Assembly: GCA_017446125.1 (NCBI GenBank)
Contig: JAFSRL010000222.1
Location: 1-5,624, forward strand
Direction: 5' to 3'
From: Lachnospiraceae bacterium
GTDB lineage: Bacteria; Bacillota; Clostridia; Lachnospirales; Lachnospiraceae
DNA: 5,624 bases
Position 1 is the stretch's first letter, and each line of letters begins with the position of its first letter. The notes beneath the pieces are model-generated. The model was given only the letters and a program-made list of their open reading frames with translations. It did no database searches and was not told where the DNA came from. Position numbers and translations under genes: made by a program. This document shows, one piece after another, positions 1 through 5,294 of the stretch.

Positions 1-281
1 AGCTTGCAGATGTCATCGACGGCCTGCAGGACACTCTCCTGATTCTCCGGGTCCACGAGGTCGTGGAAGATCGTTCCCGCAACGATCGCGAGATGGTTTT
101 TGTTTAATTCTTCGGAAACAACCTTCACATCGATGGGCAGATAGCCGTAAGGTCCTAACTCAATTGCGCGGTAACCCGCTTCATGCGCCTCCGACAGGAC
201 CCGCTGCCACGGGGGGAGATACGGGTTTTTCGGGTCGTCCACACCCCAGCAACAGGGTGCGCCACAGATCTGGATCGCCAT
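1..281 (-). CDS. IolE-like TIM-barrel sugar isomerase/epimerase or inosose dehydratase-like protein (C-terminus outside window)
   Basis: The first 93 codons are present; the gene continues past base 1. The ATG at 281-279 is well placed: an AGGAGG ribosome binding site lies at 294-289, seven bases upstream. The protein begins MAIQICGAPCCWGVDDP, followed by a helix with EAHEAGYRAIELGPYGYLP and then a strand with LAIVAGTIFHDLVDP. A first strand ending in a Trp/Asp-containing loop, then an 'AGY..IELG' segment and an 'L.....AGT' strand, is the usual N-terminal pattern of AP-endonuclease-2-type TIM barrels, which include IolE (inosose dehydratase), IolI and sugar-phosphate or keto-sugar epimerases. 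These are cytoplasmic, usually metal-dependent enzymes. The gene lies 102 bp downstream of the transporter permease on the same strand, behind a terminator-like hairpin, so it may be expressed less than the transporter. The metal-binding residues are mostly in the missing part, so the exact reaction cannot be fixed. Confidence 0.8.
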   Translation of the reverse strand, partial: MAIQICGAPCCWGVDDPKNPYLPPWQRVLSEAHEAGYRAIELGPYGYLPIDVKVVSEELNKNHLAIVAGTIFHDLVDPENQESVLQAVDDICK

Positions 282-330
282 ATGTTTTCCTCCTAAGACT
301 GAATTGATAAAGATAAGACAATTGTGCCGT

Positions 331-358
331 AAAAGCGACCCGCCATCCGGCGGGCCGC
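331..358 (-). terminator. Terminator or attenuator hairpin between permease and IolE-like gene
   Basis: Read on the minus strand, a 10-bp stem (358-349 with 344-335, one G-U pair) closes a 4-base loop (348-345) and is followed directly by TTTT (334-331). The stem is almost entirely G-C. It begins 26 bp after the permease stop. This is the form of an intrinsic terminator, but the T-run is short and a same-strand gene with a good ribosome binding site follows within 55 bp. Partial read-through (attenuation between transporter and enzyme genes) is therefore as likely as full termination. I saw no convincing promoter between the hairpin and the next gene. Confidence 0.6.
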
Positions 359-383
359 TGTGTGTTTCATCACCCGCGCTTTA

Positions 384-1364
384 TCAATCCTTACGCAGGT
401 TCTTACGCATATCGAGCACCACGGACCCGATGATGATCAGGCCCTTAACGACCTGCTGCCAGTACGGGTTGATACCGACGAGCAGCATGATGTTCTTCAC
501 CACGCCAAGGATCAGGATACCCGCGATGACGCCCGAGATACGGCAGACACCGCCGGTGTGGCTTGTGCCGCCGACCGTTGCCGCGGCGATTGCATCCAGC
601 TCGTAGTTTAAGCCTGCCGCGGAGTTACCGCTGCCGGAGCGGGCCGCCAGTAAGACGCCGCCGACGGAAGCGCAGAACGCACTCCAGACATAAACGAAGA
701 CAAGGTTCTTCTCCACACGGATACCGGCCACACGCGCCGCCTGGTCATTGCCTCCGATTGCAAAGACATTCTTTCCGAAGCGTGTCTGCGTCAGCATGAA
801 ACCGCTGACCGCGGCAAAGCAGATGAAGATGATGACGATGACCGGAATGCTGGCGATGTTGCCCTGTCCCAGAAACTTTAAGGTGGGCTTTAACTCCGGG
901 ATCGGATACGCGTTGGTGTAAAGCTGCGCAGCCGCTCTCGCGATCAGCTGGGTACCTAAGGTCGCGATGAAGGCCGGGATCTTCGTGTACGCAATCAACG
1001 CACCGTTGATGATACCAAAGATTGTACAAATCACAACCGTGATTAAAATCGCAACCGGCACGGGCAGGTTGACGCCCGGCAGCATCTTCGCGACGTACTC
1101 CGGCCGCTGGGAAAGACTCGCCACGATACAGCTGGACAACGCCACGATGGCACCCGGCGACAGGTCGATTCCTCTGGAAAGGATACACCACATGATACCG
1201 ACCGCCAGGATTCCGATGATAGATTCCGTCATCAAAACACTGGAAATGTTCGCCTTCGTCAGGAAGTTCCTGTTCGCAATGGCGGACACGATAAACAACG
1301 CGATAAAGATGACCCAAATCGTGTTGTCCTTCATAAATCTTTTTGCATCAAACTCTTTTTTCAT
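384..1364 (-). CDS. mglC: Sugar ABC transporter permease, MglC/RbsC family
   Basis: This 326-residue protein is an integral membrane permease (BPD_transp_2 family) that forms the channel of a CUT2-type sugar importer, probably as a homodimer. Hydrophobic segments start near residues 15-30 and 43-62 and recur along the chain. The conserved RGIDLSPG loop is at 64-71. The cytoplasmic segment TRFGKNVFAIGGN is followed near 255-272 by ELDAIAAATVGGTSHTGG, the ATPase-contact region, and then GINPYWQ near 297-303. These stretches match E. coli MglC especially closely (FGKN-FAIGGN, ELDAIAA, NPYWQ), and the length is normal. The start is set by AAGGAGG at 1379-1373, eight bases upstream of the ATG; this site overlaps the ATPase stop codon, so the two genes are probably translationally coupled. 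The gene ends in tandem in-frame stops, TGA then TAA. The symbol reflects family resemblance; the ligand need not be galactose. Confidence 0.9.
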   Translation of the reverse strand: MKKEFDAKRFMKDNTIWVIFIALFIVSAIANRNFLTKANISSVLMTESIIGILAVGIMWCILSRGIDLSPGAIVALSSCIVASLSQRPEYVAKMLPGVNLPVPVAILITVVICTIFGIINGALIAYTKIPAFIATLGTQLIARAAAQLYTNAYPIPELKPTLKFLGQGNIASIPVIVIIFICFAAVSGFMLTQTRFGKNVFAIGGNDQAARVAGIRVEKNLVFVYVWSAFCASVGGVLLAARSGSGNSAAGLNYELDAIAAATVGGTSHTGGVCRISGVIAGILILGVVKNIMLLVGINPYWQQVVKGLIIIGSVVLDMRKNLRKD

Positions 1365-1377
1365 TTTGCCTTCCTCC

Positions 1378-2865
1378 TTACTCCGTCACGCCGGTTGCAA
1401 ACTTCATGATCAGCTCCTGGCTGAACTCCGACCGGTCAATGATTCCGGTGACATCGCCTTCGTGCATGACGACCAGACGGTCGCTCATCCCCATGATTTC
1501 CGGCATCTCGGAGGAGATCATGATGACCGCCTTGCCCTCGCCCGCAAGCTGTGATAACAGCGCATGAATCTCCGACTTCGCGCCGACGTCGATGCCACGT
1601 GTCGGTTCGTCTACGATCAGGACGTCGGGCCCGGTTAAGAGCACGCGCCCTAAGAGCACCTTTTGCTGGTTACCGCCGGAGAGATTCTTGATCTCCTCTT
1701 CCTGGCTCGGGGTCTTGGTGGAAAGCTTGTCAATGTATTCCTGCGTATCCGCGCGCATCCTGGCCTGGTTTAAGGGCGTCCCGTAACGGGACAGGCAGGA
1801 AAGCACCGTGTTGTCGCGGATGTTACGGATGCCGACGATGCCCTTGGCACGGCGGTCCTCCGTCAGATAGTCGATCCCTAACTTGATTGCGTCGTCCGGG
1901 CACTTGATGTGGATCTCCTGCCCCTTGTACTTGATGCTCCCCGACTCGATCTTTCTGAGTCCAAAGATCGCCTCCATCGTCTCGGTCCGCCCCGCGCCGA
2001 CGAGTCCGGCAAAGCCCAGAATCTCACCACGCCGCAGGTCAAAGGAGACATTTTTCACCATGCGGCCGGCCTTTAAGTCCTTGACCTCTAACACGACCTC
2101 GCCAATCTCACATTCCGTCTTCGGGAAGAGGTCGGTCAGCTCGCGTCCCACCATCTTGGTGATCAGCTGGTCCATCGTGATATCGGATACGTTATCGGTT
2201 GAGACATACTGTCCGTCACGCATGACGGTAACGCGGTCACAAATCTGGAAGATCTCTTCCATCTTATGAGAGATGTAGATGACGCCGACGTTTTGTTCCT
2301 TGAGCATCCGGATGATGTCAAACAGATGTGACACCTCCGACTCCGTCAGGGACGAGGTCGGCTCATCCATGATGACAATCTTCGAATTATAAGATACGGC
2401 CTTGGCAATCTCGACCATCTGCATCTGGGAGACGGTCAGGTACTTCATCTTCTCATCGGGATTGATGACGACGTTGAGTTGCTCAAAGAGCTTGACCGTA
2501 TCCTCGCGCATCTTTCTGTGGTCGACCATCAGTTTGTTCTTCATCGGCTGGCGTCCGAGCCAGACGTTCTCCGTCACGGTACGTTCCGGCACGGGAGACA
2601 ACTCCTGATGGATCATCGACAGGCCGTTATTCAGCGCTTCCGAAGTGGTTCCGTAATCAATCTCCTGCCCGTCATAAATGATGGTTCCGGAGTTTCTGTG
2701 ATAAATGCCGATCAGGCATTTCATGAGTGTGGATTTGCCGGCGCCGTTCTCACCCATCAGGGCGTGTACCTCACCGGGCTTAAGATTAAACTGGACATCC
2801 TGCAGGGCCTTGACGCCCGGGAACTCCTTGTTGATGCCCGTCATTTCCAGAATGTATTCGCTCAA
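1378..2865 (-). CDS. mglA: Sugar ABC transporter ATP-binding protein, MglA/RbsA-type tandem ATPase
   Basis: This 495-residue protein has two fused nucleotide-binding domains that power a CUT2 sugar importer at the inner face of the membrane. Domain 1 (about 4-240) has Walker A GENGAGKST at 38-46, Q-loop Gln87, a non-canonical signature LTVSQMQ at 143-149, Walker B IVIMDE at 163-168 and H-loop His200. Domain 2 (about 256-495) has a degenerate Walker A, GLVGAGRTE at 287-295, with Arg293 in place of Lys, an EDRR motif at 336-339, a canonical LSGGNQQK signature at 395-402 and Walker B VLIVDE at 415-420. This asymmetry, with one competent ATP site formed by Walker A of domain 1 and the signature of domain 2, is normal for the family. 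The N-terminus (SEYILEMTGINKEFPGVKAL) closely resembles E. coli MglA. The start is a TTG at 2865-2863, chosen because it gives this family-typical N-terminus and has a G-rich site seven bases upstream. The gene lies 98 bp after the binding-protein gene and 13 bp before the permease gene. Confidence 0.93.
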   Translation of the reverse strand: MSEYILEMTGINKEFPGVKALQDVQFNLKPGEVHALMGENGAGKSTLMKCLIGIYHRNSGTIIYDGQEIDYGTTSEALNNGLSMIHQELSPVPERTVTENVWLGRQPMKNKLMVDHRKMREDTVKLFEQLNVVINPDEKMKYLTVSQMQMVEIAKAVSYNSKIVIMDEPTSSLTESEVSHLFDIIRMLKEQNVGVIYISHKMEEIFQICDRVTVMRDGQYVSTDNVSDITMDQLITKMVGRELTDLFPKTECEIGEVVLEVKDLKAGRMVKNVSFDLRRGEILGFAGLVGAGRTETMEAIFGLRKIESGSIKYKGQEIHIKCPDDAIKLGIDYLTEDRRAKGIVGIRNIRDNTVLSCLSRYGTPLNQARMRADTQEYIDKLSTKTPSQEEEIKNLSGGNQQKVLLGRVLLTGPDVLIVDEPTRGIDVGAKSEIHALLSQLAGEGKAVIMISSEMPEIMGMSDRLVVMHEGDVTGIIDRSEFSQELIMKFATGVTE

Positions 2866-2880
2866 AATGTTACCCCCACC
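2863..2880 (-). promoter_or_regulatory. Ribosome binding site and TTG start of the ABC ATPase
   Basis: On the minus strand the sequence GGTGGGGG (2880-2873) lies seven bases upstream of TTG (2865-2863). No in-frame ATG lies between this point and Met8 of the product. Starting at Met8 would remove the conserved SEYILEM segment shared with MglA proteins and leave no good ribosome binding site. A G-rich site of this kind can pair with the anti-SD partly through G-U pairs, so translation is expected to be weaker than for the AGGAGG sites of the neighbouring genes. Confidence 0.65.
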
Positions 2881-2898
2881 TATCTGTTTTTGTGATAA

Positions 2899-2929
2899 GC
2901 CGCTGCGCCCAGAGTCTAAGCGCAGCGGC
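2899..2929 (-). other. Intercistronic stem-loop after the binding-protein gene
   Basis: A perfect 10-bp inverted repeat (2899-2908 GCCGCTGCGC with 2920-2929 GCGCAGCGGC) surrounds an 11-base loop, 34 bases downstream of the binding-protein stop codon. On the minus strand it is followed by TTATCAC, not a T-run, so it does not look like a simple intrinsic terminator. Strong hairpins at this place in sugar ABC operons (between binding protein and membrane or ATPase genes) are known to protect the upstream mRNA from 3' exonucleases and so raise binding-protein levels above those of the other subunits. That role here is inferred from position and structure. Confidence 0.7.
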
Positions 2930-2963
2930 CTCCTATCAGTATTTGTTATGGTTCAGTGGAGCT

Positions 2964-4019
2964 TTAGTGGCCGTAGCCTGCAAGCACCTCGTCAACATTG
3001 TCAGGGGTGATTGCATCCGCCGGCGTGGAATCGATAAAGGTGGTCGTATCCACGCTTGCCGGCAGGGAGCCGTTCACAAGGCCCGCCGCGCATGCCAACG
3101 CCTCGGTACCCTGGAAGTGCGGGTTCTGGTTAACCGTCATGGCCATGTTGCCTTCCTTAACCGCCATGCAGCCGGTCTCGGTCGCGTCGATACCCACAAC
3201 CGGGATGTCAACCGTCTTGCCTGCTGCCGTGATCGCCTCGATGACACCAAGTGCCATTTCGTCGTTGTTGCAGACGACTAAGTCGATTTCCGCACCGGAG
3301 CCCTGATACTGGGTGAACTTGTTCATCGCTTCGGTACGATCCCAGTTCGCGGTGTCATCTAAGCCCCAGGTCACGGTGAAGCCGTTCTTCTCTAAGGTCT
3401 CTTTGGCGCCCGCCGTACGGTTGGAAACGGATTCCTGACCTAACACGCCCATGAAGAGCACGCCGTTCAACTCGGTCTTGCCCTGTTCCTTGAAGTAGTT
3501 GGAGAGCCACTCGCCCTGCGCAACACCCGCATCATACTCGGACATGCCGACGTAGACGCACTTCTCACCGTCAAGAACGCTCATGTCGGTCAGCGCACGG
3601 TTGAAGAAGACAACCTTCATGTCGCCGGACGCATCCAGAGCTTCCTGGTAAGAGCTGGCATCGGTGATGCCGAGGATGATCGCGTCAAAGCCGTTGTTGG
3701 CAAAGGTCTGGATCTGAGAGACCTGCTTGGAGAAGTCCTCATCCGCAACGACGGTCTGGGTCTCGATGCCCTGGGCTTCCGCCTGGGAGATGATACCGGT
3801 CTCGAACGTGGTCCAGTACTGGTCTCTTGCCGGGAGGCAGATACCAACCTTTAAGCCTGCCGCATCGCCGGATGCCTCAGCCGCTTCCTCAGCGGGGGCT
3901 TCTGCCTCTTCTGCCGGAGCTTCCTGTGCCGGCGCAGCCTGTTGCTGCTGCTGTCCGCCACAGCCTACGATGCCTGCCATAAGCGCAGCCACCATCAGTA
4001 ATGCAAGTTTCTTTTTCAT
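2964..4019 (-). CDS. Sugar ABC transporter substrate-binding lipoprotein, MglB-like (Peripla_BP_4 type)
   Basis: This 351-residue binding protein captures the sugar outside the membrane and delivers it to the permease. It has a lipoprotein signal peptide: MKKK, a hydrophobic stretch (5-19) and lipobox IVGC with Cys20 as the predicted lipid-anchored residue. A low-complexity tether (about 21-54: five Gln, then Ala/Pro/Glu-rich) leads into the two-lobe domain from about residue 56. MglB-like landmarks are VVFFNR (136-141), QGEWL (168-172), NWD (225-227), VVCNNDEMALG (248-258) and VVGIDA (274-279). Aligned by eye to E. coli MglB, the sugar-stacking Trp (226), Arg201, Asn140, Asn252 and Asp278 are kept, whereas Asp14, His152 and Asp154 appear as Gln67, Gln195 and Ser197. 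A ligand other than galactose is therefore quite possible, and I leave the symbol blank. AGGAGG (4032-4027) lies seven bases upstream of the ATG. It is the first gene of the minus-strand transport operon. Confidence 0.92.
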   Translation of the reverse strand: MKKKLALLMVAALMAGIVGCGGQQQQQAAPAQEAPAEEAEAPAEEAAEASGDAAGLKVGICLPARDQYWTTFETGIISQAEAQGIETQTVVADEDFSKQVSQIQTFANNGFDAIILGITDASSYQEALDASGDMKVVFFNRALTDMSVLDGEKCVYVGMSEYDAGVAQGEWLSNYFKEQGKTELNGVLFMGVLGQESVSNRTAGAKETLEKNGFTVTWGLDDTANWDRTEAMNKFTQYQGSGAEIDLVVCNNDEMALGVIEAITAAGKTVDIPVVGIDATETGCMAVKEGNMAMTVNQNPHFQGTEALACAAGLVNGSLPASVDTTTFIDSTPADAITPDNVDEVLAGYGH

Positions 4020-4063
4020 AAATCAACCTCCTATCGAATTGATTGAGAAATAGTTACCGCTTC

Positions 4064-4092
4064 ATTATACATGATTGTCCTGAAATCCACAA
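4064..4092 (-). promoter_or_regulatory. Predicted promoter of the transport operon
   Basis: On the minus strand, TTGTGG (4092-4087) and a perfect TATAAT (4069-4064) are separated by 17 bases, the ideal sigma-A spacing. The -35 matches the consensus at three of six positions. Transcription should start near 4057, giving a leader of roughly 38 bases with the AGGAGG site near its end. The weak -35 lies inside an inverted repeat (4085-4109), which would suit repression or activator dependence. Confidence 0.65.
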
Positions 4093-4109
4093 CAATTGTT
4101 TTTGTGGAT
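4085..4109. promoter_or_regulatory. Candidate operator: inverted repeat over the transport promoter -35
   Basis: ATCCACAA (4085-4092) and TTGTGGAT (4102-4109) form a perfect 8-bp inverted repeat with a 9-base spacer. A separate 10-bp palindrome, AACAATTGTT (4091-4100), overlaps the left arm and spacer. The left arm covers the predicted -35 of the minus-strand promoter. Position and symmetry suggest a binding site for a dimeric regulator, but no regulator is in the window and the protein family cannot be named from this sequence. Confidence 0.5.
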
Positions 4110-4122
4110 AATGATCGTTTAT

Positions 4123-4134
4123 ATTGCGTGCAAT
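4123..4134. promoter_or_regulatory. Candidate operator: ATTGC-GT-GCAAT inverted repeat
   Basis: A 5-bp inverted repeat with a 2-base centre lies between the two divergent promoters, about 20 bp upstream of the plus-strand -35 and about 30 bp upstream of the minus-strand -35. It could serve either unit. Short repeats of this size also arise by chance in AT-rich spacers, so confidence is low. Confidence 0.3.
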
Positions 4135-4153
4135 CGGTTCGTTTTTGTTCAAA

Positions 4154-4183
4154 TTGACAAGCGTCTTGTGTTTGGCGTATTGT
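4154..4183 (+). promoter_or_regulatory. Predicted promoter of the dehydrogenase operon
   Basis: A perfect -35, TTGACA (4154-4159), is followed after 18 bases by TATTGT (4178-4183), matching the -10 consensus at four of six positions. Transcription would start near 4190, leaving a leader of about 39 bases before the dehydrogenase start. The inverted repeat ACAAG-CGT-CTTGT (4157-4169) overlaps the -35 and spacer, and a TTGTGGA word (4180-4186) overlaps the -10; both may mark regulator contacts. Confidence 0.55.
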
Positions 4184-4228
4184 GGAACTACAAGTCTTTT
4201 TATTTTGTCATAGGAAGGAGTATTCAAC

Positions 4229-5242
4229 ATGAAGAAGATTAAGTTCGGAATCATCGGTGTCGGCAGACTGGGCTACGAGCATGCCTGCAATCTCGCAACG
4301 CGCATCCCGCAGGCGGAGCTGGTGGCAATCTGTGACGGCAATGAGGCGGCCGCCAAAAAGGCTGCGGAGGACCTGGGGGTCACTGCGGTTTATACGGATC
4401 CCAAGGATCTGTGTGCCGATGCGAATGTCGAGGCGGTGGCCATCGTCACAAACACGGCATCCCACGTTGAGATGATTCGCATTGCAATGGATGCGGGCAA
4501 GCATGTCTTTTGCGAAAAACCGCTTGCGGAAACCGTTGAGAAGTGCAAGGAGGCGGAGGCAATCATCGAGGCGCATCCTGACCTCATCTTCATGCTGGGC
4601 TTCATGCGCCGCTTCGATCACTCCTATGAGGTCGCGAAACAAAAGATCGACCGCGGCGACATCGGCGACATCGTCCTGGTCCGCAGCTACTCACAGGATC
4701 CCCGGACGGTGATTGAGGGGAACCTCGCGTACGCGCCCAAGTCCGGTGGACAATTCATTGACATGAATATCCACGACATCGACCTCATCCGCTGGCTGAC
4801 GGGTTCGGAGCCCAAAAAGCTCTGGGCAATCGGCGGCTGCTACGAGTTCCCGCAGTACAAGGACTGGGATGACGGGGACAACGTTTCCTGCCTGATGCAG
4901 ATGCAGAATGAAACCATGGCCTTCTTTTTTGCAAACCGCACCGCCGCGCACGGCAGCGCCGTCGAGACAGAGATCATGGGGACCAAGGGCATGCTGCGCA
5001 TCGGCGCGACACCGACGGACTCCCTTGTGGAGGTCTTTTCGGAGCACGGGGTCTGCCGCGAATGCTATCAGGACTTCGTCGCGAGATGGCACCAGGCCTA
5101 CATCCGGGAGCTCGAGGTTTACTGCGAGGCCGTGTTGAATCTGAAACAGCCGACGCCGAATGTGTATGACGGCACGAAGTCGACCGACATTGCCTTTAAG
5201 TGCAAGGAGAGCTTCATCAAAAATGAATTGCTCACGTTATAA
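4229..5242 (+). CDS. iolG: Gfo/Idh/MocA-family NAD-dependent dehydrogenase, inositol 2-dehydrogenase-like
   Basis: This 337-residue cytoplasmic oxidoreductase probably oxidises a ring hydroxyl of a cyclic polyol or sugar to a ketone. The N-terminal Rossmann domain has the dinucleotide motif GVGRLG (10-15) and Asp36 at the end of the second strand (AICDGN), which favours NAD over NADP. The family hallmark CEKP is at 95-98, with Lys97 as the predicted catalytic residue. MRRFD follows at 126-130. The C-terminal domain carries GGQFIDMNIHDID (173-185), in which Asp178 and His182 match the Asp172/His176 pair described for Bacillus subtilis inositol dehydrogenase. The overall pattern resembles rhizobial IdhA/IolG proteins and the length is typical. 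AAGGAG (4215-4220) lies eight bases upstream of the ATG. It is the first gene of the plus-strand unit, divergent from the transporter. Family membership is near certain; the inositol assignment is probable only, since the family contains many specificities. Confidence 0.88.
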   Translation: MKKIKFGIIGVGRLGYEHACNLATRIPQAELVAICDGNEAAAKKAAEDLGVTAVYTDPKDLCADANVEAVAIVTNTASHVEMIRIAMDAGKHVFCEKPLAETVEKCKEAEAIIEAHPDLIFMLGFMRRFDHSYEVAKQKIDRGDIGDIVLVRSYSQDPRTVIEGNLAYAPKSGGQFIDMNIHDIDLIRWLTGSEPKKLWAIGGCYEFPQYKDWDDGDNVSCLMQMQNETMAFFFANRTAAHGSAVETEIMGTKGMLRIGATPTDSLVEVFSEHGVCRECYQDFVARWHQAYIRELEVYCEAVLNLKQPTPNVYDGTKSTDIAFKCKESFIKNELLTL

Positions 5243-5245
5243 GAA

Positions 5246-5268
5246 GATGTTATCCTTTAGGTAACGTC
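5246..5268 (+). other. Weak intercistronic hairpin after the dehydrogenase
   Basis: Bases 5246-5252 (GATGTTA) and 5254-5255 (CC) can pair with 5260-5268 (GGTAACGTC) around a TTTA loop, with one bulged T (5253) and one G-T pair. It begins three bases after the stop codon and is followed by GTTTAAG, too poor a T-run for a clear terminator. The next gene starts 26 bases later, so read-through is expected. Confidence 0.3.
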
Positions 5269-5294
5269 GTTTAAGATTCCTGAAAGGGGGCACT

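Noticed and set aside
287..293. ATPase domain 2 loss of Walker A lysine as a sign of a broken gene (the residues are 287-295 of the protein at 1378-2865)
   Set aside because: Arginine at this position is normal for MglA/RbsA-type tandem ATPases, and the frame is intact with normal length.
745..1317. Long alternative frame inside the permease gene
   Set aside because: It is on the same strand but out of frame with a clear MglC-like protein, and its Arg/His/Cys-rich translation is typical of a shadow frame in GC-rich coding DNA.
967..1554. Long plus-strand frame antisense to the permease and ATPase genes
   Set aside because: It runs across the junction of two well-supported minus-strand genes and shows no family features.
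2899..2929. Reading the intercistronic hairpin as an intrinsic terminator
   Set aside because: Neither strand has a T-run after the stem, and the ATPase gene that follows has no visible promoter and clearly belongs to the same operon.
4020..4228. Possible catabolite-repression (cre) site in the divergent region
   Set aside because: I compared the CG-centred stretches with the Gram-positive cre consensus; none matched at enough of the fixed positions.
4054..4254. A 66-codon minus-strand open frame across the divergent control region
   Set aside because: It covers both predicted promoters and the start of the dehydrogenase gene, has no recognisable domain, and its frame is explained by the AT-rich spacer.
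4208..4642. Minus-strand 144-codon frame antisense to the dehydrogenase gene
   Set aside because: The plus-strand Gfo/Idh protein with intact motifs explains this region fully.
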